A stretch of DNA of 21,833 bases from contig JAGVKY010000016.1 of the NCBI GenBank assembly GCA_020050175.1, positions 1-21,833 of the forward strand, in the 5' to 3' direction. A program made the translations under genes and the position numbers. The stretch's first letter is position 1. Each line of letters opens with the position of its first letter. This DNA comes from Parachlamydiales bacterium (GTDB lineage: Bacteria > Chlamydiota > Chlamydiia > Chlamydiales > JAJFMK01). A model generated the notes under the pieces. The model saw only the letters and a list, made by a program, of their open reading frames with translations. It was not told where the DNA came from and made no database searches. Of the stretch, positions 15,142 through 21,804 are shown piece after piece.

Positions 15142-16037
15142 TCGATTCGTAAAAGGGGAAAGAGTCTATTTTGCATCATGTATTCCTTTCCTAAGGAATT
15201 GTAGATGATTTCGTTATGTTGTCTGGCTAAAAGGCCGGCTCCATTGATGCCTCCCAGGTACCAACCCGACTCTAAGCTAAGCGTAAAGATAGCCCAGGCA
15301 GGATGGCCATGCTGGAAAAGTTCCACCGTCCCCCAGATAAAAAGAGCATTAAGGACAAAAGATGTTAACGCACTTTTGGTCTGGCCCATATAAAGGTAGC
15401 CCGCTCCTGGCAAAATGGCTTGCAGAGTTCTTGCGGTCGTTGGTGATTTGGTCAAATGGCAGTAACAATCGGAAAACGAAGAGGGCATGCCCTCTTCAAT
15501 AGCTTTCCCTAGTTGTAAAGCGCCCGCCTTCTCTTCTGACATAAAAGGAAAAAGATCTTCGGCTTTTTTTAATTGCCCTGTTTTTTCATAAGCATCCCAC
15601 AAAGTAGTCACAAGGGTGTCAAAGGCAGGAAAGTTTCTATCGACCGAAGAGATGGAGCTCTCTTCAAAAATTTGAATCGCATCAACATACTTTTCTCCCA
15701 AGTAGTAAGCGAAGAAGAGGGAAAAGTCGATTTCCTGTCTTCTACTAACAGGAGGATTTAAAAACTCAGCTCTCTTAAAACAGGTGATCGCTCGATAGAG
15801 GTCAAGCTCTCTACCAAACTGTTTTCCCATCTCAAGCTCAATGCCCCAAGCTGCCTCTTTTTCTTCCCAACTGAGGGGAGGAAAAGGTGAGGGCCACGAA
15901 GCGGCTAATCTCTCGGTCGGTGAAAAACAGATGGAAGGACAAATCTGATCTTGTACGCCGCTACATCCAGTCAAAATCAAAAAAAGAAGATAAAATGCAA
16001 AGGGGCAAGGGCGCAAAGAGAAAGTTTTATTTTTCAT
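15129..16037 (-). CDS. Lipoprotein with helical-repeat domain and C-terminal membrane segments
   Basis: The 302-residue product has a lipoprotein signal (residues 1-25, lipobox 'LTGC', Cys25). Residues about 60-175 form helical pairs resembling tetratricopeptide repeats ('LYRAITCFKRAEFLNPP', 'YLGEKYVDAIQIFEES', 'LWDAYEKTGQLKKAEDLF'). The C-terminal part contains 'AILPGAGYLYMGQTKSAL' (207-224), followed by two hydrophobic helices (about 221-240 and 246-266). That 'LPGaG..Y.G....A' segment is common in small-membrane-domain proteins. An outer or inner membrane protein-assembly role is plausible given the overlapping YidD-like gene and the secretin gene upstream, but unproven. The signal-peptide codons lie in a 9-base-periodic repeat (15997-16020). 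Confidence 0.65.
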   Translation of the reverse strand: MKNKTFSLRPCPFAFYLLFLILTGCSGVQDQICPSICFSPTERLAASWPSPFPPLSWEEKEAAWGIELEMGKQFGRELDLYRAITCFKRAEFLNPPVSRRQEIDFSLFFAYYLGEKYVDAIQIFEESSISSVDRNFPAFDTLVTTLWDAYEKTGQLKKAEDLFPFMSEEKAGALQLGKAIEEGMPSSFSDCYCHLTKSPTTARTLQAILPGAGYLYMGQTKSALTSFVLNALFIWGTVELFQHGHPAWAIFTLSLESGWYLGGINGAGLLARQHNEIIYNSLGKEYMMQNRLFPLLRIECGF

Positions 16038-16082
16038 TCATTTTTCAGATATTCAAACATGTAAAAATAACCCCTATAGGAC

Positions 16083-16117
16083 AAAGACACAAAGAGAAAA
16101 TTTCTCTTTGTGTCTTT
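16083..16117. repeat. Perfect 17+17 bp palindrome downstream of sctC
   Basis: The arms 16083-16099 and 16101-16117 are perfect reverse complements around a single base (AAAGACACAAAGAGAAA against its complement). It starts 13 bases after the sctC stop and 46 bases before the lipoprotein start. On the minus strand the far arm ends GTGTCTTTGTCC with no long T-tract, so termination would be partial at best. The CTCTTTGTG core resembles the CTCTGTG unit of the repeat at 10547-10645. Confidence 0.8.
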
Positions 16118-16130
16118 TAAGTGGGGGATG

Positions 16131-18743
16131 TTAATCAGCGCATTCCATGGCGGGGATATTAAGGAAGTCTAGAGCTTCATTAACTTCGTATTGCCAGAGG
16201 TCTTTCTTATCAATTTGCTGGTTATAAATATCTTGTTCCCGTTTTGTAAGATCTCTCATTTGCTGTTTGGAGTTAATCAGCATAGGACGGAGGAAGATCA
16301 TTAAAGCACGCTTAGAATCTCTATTTTTCTTTTCAGCAAATAGAGAACCTAAGACAGGAACACCCCCAAGACAGGGAACTTGGTGTCTGGTTCGGTCATC
16401 TTCATCTTGGATATTTCCACTGAGGATCACAAAGTAGCCATCGGGGACAAAGATCGTTGTCCTGGTGTTGCTTTTACGCGTAGATGGACCTGCAGCAGCT
16501 TCTTCAAAGGCAACGCTTGTACTCGTCACAACAGATTGAAGAAGAGTTGTCACCTCTTGTGATAGCTGCAAAGTGATAATCTTCCCGTTTTTATTGATAA
16601 AAGGGGTGACTGTCAGTCTTGCACCAACATCTCGGTATTCAAAGTTGTTGGTTAAAATGGTCCCAAAATCGTTGGCAAGCGATTGGGTTTTATAAGGGAT
16701 ATTTAGGCCGACGAAGATTTCAGCCGTCTGATTATCTTCAACAACAATTTTTTGGTTTAAAACAACTCGGCTATCAAGGTTACGGTGGATAGCACGAACT
16801 AGGGCGCCAATACTGCCAAAAGAACTTCCCATATGGATCAGGTTTTGCCCAATGATCCCTAAAGAAAACCCGGCACCTTTGGCAAGATTTGACGCATTTA
16901 AAATCCCATTTGTTGGGATTTGGTCCATCACCCTGGTTAATGGGTTTGAGGACGTTGTTCTGTTAGCTGTAGCCCCGGCAGAAGAGTGACCGCCAAACTT
17001 CGATTCAAAATCGACACCGTATTCCAAAGAGTCTTCTAGAGTCGTATCAAGCAAAAGAAGCTCAATCAGAACTTGATCATTCTGAATATCAAGATCTCGG
17101 ATAATATCTTTAAGTTTGTTGTTGGCAGCTCTTGTACCAGTAAAAACTAAAGTGTTTGTGGCTTCCAACCATTGAACACTGCCAATAGCCGAAGCAAGTT
17201 CATTCTGAACATTTGCAATTCCAGCCATCGCATTATTTTGCGCTGTCTGCGCTTCAATTTGATGGAGGCTTACGGCGATCGACTGGAGAGCTTGTTGGAT
17301 CTGATCACCTTTTCGGTACTGAAGTTTGTAGAGGTCAAAATCAGTGCTAAAAAGATGCCCTTGAGGAAGAAACTCTTGAGTGAATTCATCCGGTCTCGTT
17401 GGCTGCGGTCTAAAGATTTCTTGCGGTTCAGCCCTTCCGCCTGGTCCAAAGGTTCCAATTCCGCCTCCTCGACCTATCTCTCCCCTTTGTGAAGATTGTG
17501 AAGAAGGTGTCGGGCCTACTCCCTCAGGAAAAATACCAATCGCAGTTGACTGAGGCAGCAAACTCTCTGAGATGACGTCTCCGCCATCAATCTGCTCCAG
17601 GAGAGTTAAAGCTTTTTCTAGCAGTGGGCCGGAAGAGACAATAAAAAGAGTGTTGGTCTGACGAAAAGGGATGAATTGAATTTTTCTCCCTTCGTCTGAA
17701 AGCGGAGCAAGAATTCTTTGAGCTAAACCGGCCAAAGAATCGACATACATCGACCTTGCTCTATACTGGGCGATTTCCAATCCGCTGACAGGAGAGTCTA
17801 GGAGACTTAAAAGCTCTCCGACTTTTTCTACATTCGTTGATAAATCGGTTAAAATTAAAAAGCCCGTTTCAGGCAGCGGCTCAATCACCGCTTGAGTCGA
17901 AAGAAGGGGAGCAATGATGCTTTTGGCTTTCGTCGGATCGAAAGAGCGAAGCTTAAAAACCCGTGTGACAATCTGTGTGTTCGGAGGGATTGTTTCGTTT
18001 TGAGGAGTAGGAACAATAACTGACGGGCTATTCACCGTCGGGTTATTGTGAATAATAATGTTGTTTCCTTGTTCGATGAGAGAAAGACCGTGGATCCTTA
18101 ACTCATTCATCAAAGAAGCCATGATCTCATCAAGAGTGGTCAACTCTTCGGAGATAATGGTCACATTAAAATTTAATTGATCTTCGTTAAAGAGAAAATT
18201 TTTGTTTGAAATTCGGCTAATGAATCGAATGTACTCAGCCATCGACACATTTGAGAGATTAACTAAAAACTTTTCTTTTCCCGTCGGTGTTTTTGTCTGT
18301 TCATCTTCAGGTTCTTGGGGTGGAGTAGGTGGAAGGGGCTGTAATTCCGGGATATTTTCTGCAGGAGCAGGCACTTGGGCTTTAGGAGTTGGAGTTGAAG
18401 CAGCAGGTTTTAATGGAGCTTCTTCTTCTGCAGGGGGTTCTTGAGGAGAGGGAGCTTCTTCTACTTGAGGTGCAACTCTTGGTTTTAGCTCCTGAATTTC
18501 GGGAGGTAAATCGAGAGCTCGGAGAAAGTCGCTCGGTTTTACTTCAGCTTCGGCTACAAGTTTTTTAGCTCTCGTTTCCAAAAAGTTGGAGTTAGTCGCT
18601 TCTCCTTTTGCTTCTTTAAGAGATTTTTTCGCCTCTCGGCGACTTAAAACTCCTTCAGCAGCAAGCGGGTTAGCCTGTAATAGGGCTAACATGGTGAGAA
18701 GAACTTTTGAAAGTATGTGTGCTCTCAGTAAGGGTCGGTACAT
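16131..18743 (-). CDS. sctC: Type III secretion outer-membrane secretin (SctC/CdsC)
   Basis: SctC forms the outer-membrane ring of the type III injectisome. With the start at the ATG at 18743 the product has 870 residues. It begins with a signal peptide ('MYRPLLRAHILSKVLLTMLALLQANPLAA'-type, a basic stretch then a hydrophobic core ending ANPLAA). A charged, Pro/Ala/Glu-rich linker (about 70-150) follows, a feature of chlamydial CdsC. Next come periplasmic N-domains ('FLVNLSNVSMAEYIRFISRIS', 'TRVFKLRSFDPTKAKSIIAPLL') and the secretin core (about 550-825) with the signature 'VPCLGGVPVLGSLF'. The frame reaches an ATG at 18818, but the extra 25 residues would bury the signal peptide, and a TATAAT at 18807-18812 would put the transcript start downstream of that codon. 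It is divergent from the sctD operon. Confidence 0.93.
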   Translation of the reverse strand: MYRPLLRAHILSKVLLTMLALLQANPLAAEGVLSRREAKKSLKEAKGEATNSNFLETRAKKLVAEAEVKPSDFLRALDLPPEIQELKPRVAPQVEEAPSPQEPPAEEEAPLKPAASTPTPKAQVPAPAENIPELQPLPPTPPQEPEDEQTKTPTGKEKFLVNLSNVSMAEYIRFISRISNKNFLFNEDQLNFNVTIISEELTTLDEIMASLMNELRIHGLSLIEQGNNIIIHNNPTVNSPSVIVPTPQNETIPPNTQIVTRVFKLRSFDPTKAKSIIAPLLSTQAVIEPLPETGFLILTDLSTNVEKVGELLSLLDSPVSGLEIAQYRARSMYVDSLAGLAQRILAPLSDEGRKIQFIPFRQTNTLFIVSSGPLLEKALTLLEQIDGGDVISESLLPQSTAIGIFPEGVGPTPSSQSSQRGEIGRGGGIGTFGPGGRAEPQEIFRPQPTRPDEFTQEFLPQGHLFSTDFDLYKLQYRKGDQIQQALQSIAVSLHQIEAQTAQNNAMAGIANVQNELASAIGSVQWLEATNTLVFTGTRAANNKLKDIIRDLDIQNDQVLIELLLLDTTLEDSLEYGVDFESKFGGHSSAGATANRTTSSNPLTRVMDQIPTNGILNASNLAKGAGFSLGIIGQNLIHMGSSFGSIGALVRAIHRNLDSRVVLNQKIVVEDNQTAEIFVGLNIPYKTQSLANDFGTILTNNFEYRDVGARLTVTPFINKNGKIITLQLSQEVTTLLQSVVTSTSVAFEEAAAGPSTRKSNTRTTIFVPDGYFVILSGNIQDEDDRTRHQVPCLGGVPVLGSLFAEKKNRDSKRALMIFLRPMLINSKQQMRDLTKREQDIYNQQIDKKDLWQYEVNEALDFLNIPAMECAD

Positions 18744-18806
18744 CACAATCGTTCCAGGCGTGAAATGAGTGTGTACCACCTCGACAAACTTTTCAACAAA
18801 CGAAAA

Positions 18807-18812
18807 ATTATA
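18807..18812 (-). promoter_or_regulatory. Putative -10 element of the sctC promoter
   Basis: Reading on the minus strand, a perfect TATAAT lies about 64 bases before the ATG at 18743. Transcription would start near 18800. The -35 is poor (TAAAGA with a 17-base spacer), so an activator may be needed. A small ACCTA/TAGGT inverted repeat (18824-18838) overlaps the -35 region. Confidence 0.45.
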
Positions 18813-18917
18813 CCCCATTCTTTACCTAGTCTTTAGGTTTTATAGTTATGTTAATGCTATTTAACACTTTAAGGGTAACGCGCGCAAAATCCCTAGGAAA
18901 GATTATAGTGAAGATTG

Positions 18918-19325
18918 ATGGTATTGTACGAAGCTATGCGCTCATTTGCTCGGGAATTTAATCTTCCCGAAAAAGTAACCGAAGAATCGGCTGGAGTTTA
19001 CACTCTTCCTGTGGAAGAAGAAGTTTCAGTTGAAATTCGGGATACTCCACCTGGTTTTTTTCTTTTTTCTGCTTTCACCCCTATGGTGGAAGAAAAAAAA
19101 GAGGAATGGTTCATCCATTTGTTGAATGGAAATCTTTTAGGCCAGTCAACTTCGGGCGCTGTTTTAGGGCTTTCCTTAGATGGTAAAGATTTGACTCTCT
19201 CCCTAATATTCGATTACTCTTTTTCCTACGAAGAATTTAGAGAGAACCTCGAAGAGTTTCTGAATACGATCGACTACTGGAAAGAAGAAAAAGATCTCTT
19301 CCAGAAAGGCAGGCTTAAAACGTGA
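18918..19325 (+). CDS. SycE/CesT-like type III secretion chaperone (CT663-type)
   Basis: The 135-residue acidic protein has the alternating alpha-beta-beta-beta-alpha-beta-beta-alpha layout of class I chaperones: N-terminal helix 'LYEAMRSFAREFNLP', strands 'GVYTLPVEEEVSVEIRDTPPGFFLFSAFTPM', helix 'EWFIHLLNGNLLGQSTSGAVLGLSLDGKDLTLSLIF' and C-terminal helix 'YEEFRENLEEFLNTIDYWKEE'. The segment 'LL.GNLlGq.t.Ga.LgL..dG..L.L' is highly typical. Such proteins bind cytoplasmic substrates of the type III system. The gene lies just before sctD, as CT663 does in Chlamydia trachomatis. The ATG at 18918 is preferred over a TTG one codon earlier. It ends in a GTGA overlap with the next gene, so the two are coupled. 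Confidence 0.85.
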   Translation: MVLYEAMRSFAREFNLPEKVTEESAGVYTLPVEEEVSVEIRDTPPGFFLFSAFTPMVEEKKEEWFIHLLNGNLLGQSTSGAVLGLSLDGKDLTLSLIFDYSFSYEEFRENLEEFLNTIDYWKEEKDLFQKGRLKT

Positions 19326-21070
19326 TAGTCGGCGAACTGCAACTCACAGGTGGAGAGAAAGAGACAGAAACTAGATTCTCTTTCGATAGTATAGAAAAGA
19401 AATGGGTGCTCGGGAGCGATCCGACAGAGGCCAAGTTTCTAATCGAAGATCCATCTGTTGCGGATCAACATCTTGCTTTTTCTCTAGTGGATGGTTCAAT
19501 TCTTGTTCAAAACCTTGTCGAACCAGAAAACACTCTCTTTAATGGCGAACCCCTTGTAGCTCCAGAAGTTCTCAGCGATGGAGACGAACTCAAGATCGGC
19601 GATCTTCTTTTGAAATACAACCAAGTAAGCAAGGAACCCGACCAGGATATGCAAGATAACCACCGAGAGTCAATTTTTGGCGAAATCACCCCTGAAGGAG
19701 TTTCTGGCATCCCTGAAGTTCATTTCGACCTTTTGGAAGGAAGTCGTTTCATTCTGAAGGTAGTTGGCGGTCCAAATAGTGGTGCCGAATTTCCTCTGCT
19801 TCAGGACCATACTTACACGATTGGGACAGACTCTCAATCAGCTGATATTGTTTTTCAAGATGTCAGTGTATCCAGGCAGCATGCCCGTCTCTCCTTAAAT
19901 GAGGATGGAACGCTTCTTTTAACTGATCTCGGCAGTCGAAATGGGACCTTTATTGAAGATAATAAGATCCAAGGAGAGATCACTCTTCCGCCTAACAAAG
20001 TGGTTACGCTAGGAACCTCCTCCTTTATAGTAGTGGATAACGAAGGGGATAGAAGCACTATTATCTCGCCTCTCCTCCCCTCTATTGTTAAAGTCCTCCA
20101 GAAGCAAGGAGAAAAAACGCCTCTTAAAGATGCTCTGCCGCCCCCGCCAGAGCCTGCAACTCCCTCTTTTAGTATTTTGGGTGCTTTTATTCTGATCGCT
20201 GTTTTAAGTGCCCTTTTTGCCATCGTTGGATTGGGAGTAAGAAGCCTTTTAAAAACGGAAGAGGTTGAAAAAACACAAGATGTTGACGTCAAAAAGAAGG
20301 TGGAACAGATTCTAGTATCCGATCCTGATGTTCGTTTCTCTTATAATGAAAAGACAGGCAGGCTTCTTCTTATTGGTCACGTTTTAACGAATGTTGAGCA
20401 CTCTGAACTTCTTTTAGGTTTACAGAGCATTTCAGCCATCCGGTCGGTTGATGATAATGTTATCGTCGATGAATTTGTTTGGCAGCAGACGAATGAAACT
20501 TTAAGTCAAAACCCAGAATGGAAGGGAATCTCCATGTTTTCGCCCTCTCCTGGTGTTTATACTCTTACGGGGATCGTTCAAAAAAGACGACAACTCGATT
20601 CATTAATTGAATATATGAATCAAAACTTTAACTTCCCTGAACATCTGGAATATAGAGTGGTCGTAGAAGAAGATCTCATAAACCAAGCAAGTTCTATTTT
20701 GAGAAACAGAGGTTTTCAGCAAGTAAAAGTAGCTTTTTCTGAAGGACAATTACGGCTTTCAGGAACGATCTCAAAAGATCAAGAAGCTAATTTTAAAACT
20801 GCGGTAACAGAACTTGCTAAATTACCTGGTGTTAGAACTTTACAAAACCTTGTCCTAGAACAACGTGTTGAAGGAATGACAAATTTAACAAGCCGCTACA
20901 AAGTATCTGGTGTGTTAGGGCGAGAAGGTGGTAAAACCAGTGTAGTAATCAATGGACGGATCTTAGCTGTCGGCGATTCAATAGATGGGATGAATATTAC
21001 TTCTATTACTCAAGACGGAATATATCTAGAAAAAGACGGGGAAAAGTTCAAAATTGATTATAATAGATAA
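19322..21070 (+). CDS. sctD: Type III secretion inner-membrane ring protein with FHA and BON-type domains (SctD/CdsD)
   Basis: SctD forms the larger inner-membrane ring. Residues about 28-98 form a degenerate FHA-like domain ('LGSDP....IEDPSVADQHLAF'). Residues 143-239 form a canonical FHA domain ('YTIGTDSQSADIVFQDVSVSRQHARL', then 'LTDLGSRNGTFI'), cytoplasmic and able to bind phosphothreonine. Pro-rich residues 270-280 precede one membrane helix (about 284-306). The periplasmic part has three BON/ring-building-like repeats (about 325-383, 395-450 and 452-515) and a tail containing 'GRILAVGDSIDGMNI' and ending 'FKIDYNR'. At 582 residues it is much shorter than the ~830 of Chlamydia trachomatis CdsD. 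The GTG start overlaps the chaperone stop (GTGA). In Chlamydia this protein is phosphorylated; no kinase is visible here. Confidence 0.92.
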   Translation: MIVGELQLTGGEKETETRFSFDSIEKKWVLGSDPTEAKFLIEDPSVADQHLAFSLVDGSILVQNLVEPENTLFNGEPLVAPEVLSDGDELKIGDLLLKYNQVSKEPDQDMQDNHRESIFGEITPEGVSGIPEVHFDLLEGSRFILKVVGGPNSGAEFPLLQDHTYTIGTDSQSADIVFQDVSVSRQHARLSLNEDGTLLLTDLGSRNGTFIEDNKIQGEITLPPNKVVTLGTSSFIVVDNEGDRSTIISPLLPSIVKVLQKQGEKTPLKDALPPPPEPATPSFSILGAFILIAVLSALFAIVGLGVRSLLKTEEVEKTQDVDVKKKVEQILVSDPDVRFSYNEKTGRLLLIGHVLTNVEHSELLLGLQSISAIRSVDDNVIVDEFVWQQTNETLSQNPEWKGISMFSPSPGVYTLTGIVQKRRQLDSLIEYMNQNFNFPEHLEYRVVVEEDLINQASSILRNRGFQQVKVAFSEGQLRLSGTISKDQEANFKTAVTELAKLPGVRTLQNLVLEQRVEGMTNLTSRYKVSGVLGREGGKTSVVINGRILAVGDSIDGMNITSITQDGIYLEKDGEKFKIDYNR

Positions 21071-21082
21071 TTATGCTATAAT
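21054..21082 (+). promoter_or_regulatory. Extended -10 promoter before the needle genes
   Basis: TTGATT (21054-21059), a 17-base spacer, then TATAAT (21077-21082) preceded by TGC, giving a perfect extended -10. It overlaps the end of sctD and would start a separate transcript of cdsE-sctF-cdsG near 21089. Chlamydial type III genes are known to be split over several sigma66/70-type operons. Confidence 0.7.
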
Positions 21083-21099
21083 CGACCTTAGGGAGGTCG
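21083..21099 (+). promoter_or_regulatory. Inverted repeat at the predicted transcription start
   Basis: CGACCT (21083-21088) and AGGTCG (21094-21099) form a 6-bp perfect inverted repeat around TAGGG. It lies right after the TATAAT at 21077-21082, spanning the expected start site, where an operator would sit. No T-tract follows, so it is not a terminator. Confidence 0.4.
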
Positions 21100-21124
21100 G
21101 GGATTAGCTCAAGCGAAGGTGATT

Positions 21125-21388
21125 ATGTACGGTTTAGAAGGTCAAAAAGGCACAAAGAAAAGTAAAGCTGACATTAAGTCTTTTACTTTTGATCTCGAAG
21201 AAAAACTTCGAGAAGGCGGAGCAACGAAGGCACTTAAAGATAAAGTGGCTGGAAAGCTTCAAGACCTGAAAAAAATGTTACAACAAGGCCTTGAAGGCGA
21301 AGACTTTGAAAAGGTTGGACATCTCGTTTACGGCTATATTTCACTCCTAAAAGTTGTGGGAAGAATCCCTACAAAGTCTAGGCAATAA
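21125..21388 (+). CDS. sctE: CdsE-like small co-chaperone of the needle subunit
   Basis: The 87-residue protein is mostly helical: 'KSFTFDLEEKLREGGATKALKDKVAGKLQDLKKMLQQGLEGEDFEKVGHLVYGYISLLKVV'-type content with a helix-turn-helix pattern, no signal peptide and no cysteine. It has the size and position of CT665 (CdsE), which in Chlamydia pairs with CdsG to hold the needle protein monomeric. The 'YGYISLLKVV' end resembles the packing helix of YscE/PscE. I start at the ATG at 21125, placed directly after GGTGAT, which pairs with the 16S 3' end; a GTG two codons upstream also fits the frame. Assigned by synteny and size more than by motif; the symbol follows chlamydial usage (CdsE) and does not mean the translocator called SctE elsewhere. 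Confidence 0.75.
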   Translation: MYGLEGQKGTKKSKADIKSFTFDLEEKLREGGATKALKDKVAGKLQDLKKMLQQGLEGEDFEKVGHLVYGYISLLKVVGRIPTKSRQ

Positions 21389-21405
21389 TATTTTTTATAA
21401 ACAAT

Positions 21406-21434
21406 TATCCCGCAAGGGATACCCTCTAGGGAGG
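21406..21434 (+). promoter_or_regulatory. Leader hairpins and strong ribosome site of the needle gene
   Basis: TATCCC-GCAA-GGGATA (21406-21421) makes a 6-bp stem with a GNRA tetraloop. Immediately after it, CCTC (23-26) could pair with GAGG of the Shine-Dalgarno AGGGAGG (21428-21434). The ATG is ten bases downstream. This may stabilise the message or tune needle translation. Confidence 0.5.
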
Positions 21435-21444
21435 AATTAAGAGT

Positions 21445-21702
21445 ATGACAGGGTTTTCAGGAACTGGGAAGCGTGAAGGGATTGATGTTAATCCGCTATT
21501 TGATGAAATAGCCAAGGCGACAGAAGCAGTTCAGTCAAAGATGAAAGAAATTGAAGGGAATAACGAAGACATTAGCATTGGCGATATGTTCGAAATGCAA
21601 ATGTTGATGAACCACCTTTCCCAAATCTCTGAAGCTTCGACCTCCATTATCAGTGCGATGAACACTGCTATTAAGTCGATGGCTACAAACGCTGGTAGAT
21701 AA
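21445..21702 (+). CDS. sctF: Type III secretion needle protein (SctF/CdsF)
   Basis: SctF monomers polymerise into the hollow extracellular needle. The 85-residue product has the family's two-helix hairpin: helix 1 'NPLFDEIAKATEAVQSKMKE' (about 16-36), a short turn 'GNNEDIS', and helix 2 'FEMQMLMNHLSQISEASTSIISAMNTAIKSMATN'. The latter is typical of YscF/MxiH ('f.mq..m...sq.....s.v.s..n.a...m..n'). There is no cysteine. It lacks a signal peptide, as expected for a type III substrate. Location directly after the CdsE-like gene fits CT666. A strong ribosome site and separate promoter suit its high copy need. A 10-bp hairpin follows the stop. Confidence 0.88.
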   Translation: MTGFSGTGKREGIDVNPLFDEIAKATEAVQSKMKEIEGNNEDISIGDMFEMQMLMNHLSQISEASTSIISAMNTAIKSMATNAGR

Positions 21703-21732
21703 TCACCAGCTTAGAGAATCTACGGAAAGGAT

Positions 21733-21766
21733 GAGAAGGGGTCATCCAAAAACAAAACCCCTTCTC
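21733..21766 (+). promoter_or_regulatory. 10-bp hairpin between the needle gene and the next gene
   Basis: GAGAAGGGGT (21733-21742) pairs perfectly with ACCCCTTCTC (21757-21766) across a 14-base A-rich loop. The following bases (TATCTTATT) are only modestly T-rich, so it may act as a leaky terminator or a 3' stabiliser of the needle message, lowering expression of the downstream gene. Confidence 0.55.
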
Positions 21767-21804
21767 TATCTTATTGAAGCCGCTTAGGCGAAGGAAGGTT
21801 GAGA

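Noticed and set aside
18841..18863. Promoter for the chaperone-sctD operon (TATAGT at 18841 or TGCTATTTA at 18855)
   Set aside because: Both resemble -10 elements, but neither has a recognisable -35 at 16-18 bases, so the actual start cannot be chosen.
19855..20292. Minus-strand 145-codon open frame opposite sctD
   Set aside because: It lies antisense to the well-supported FHA domain and membrane helix and has no recognisable domain or ribosome site.
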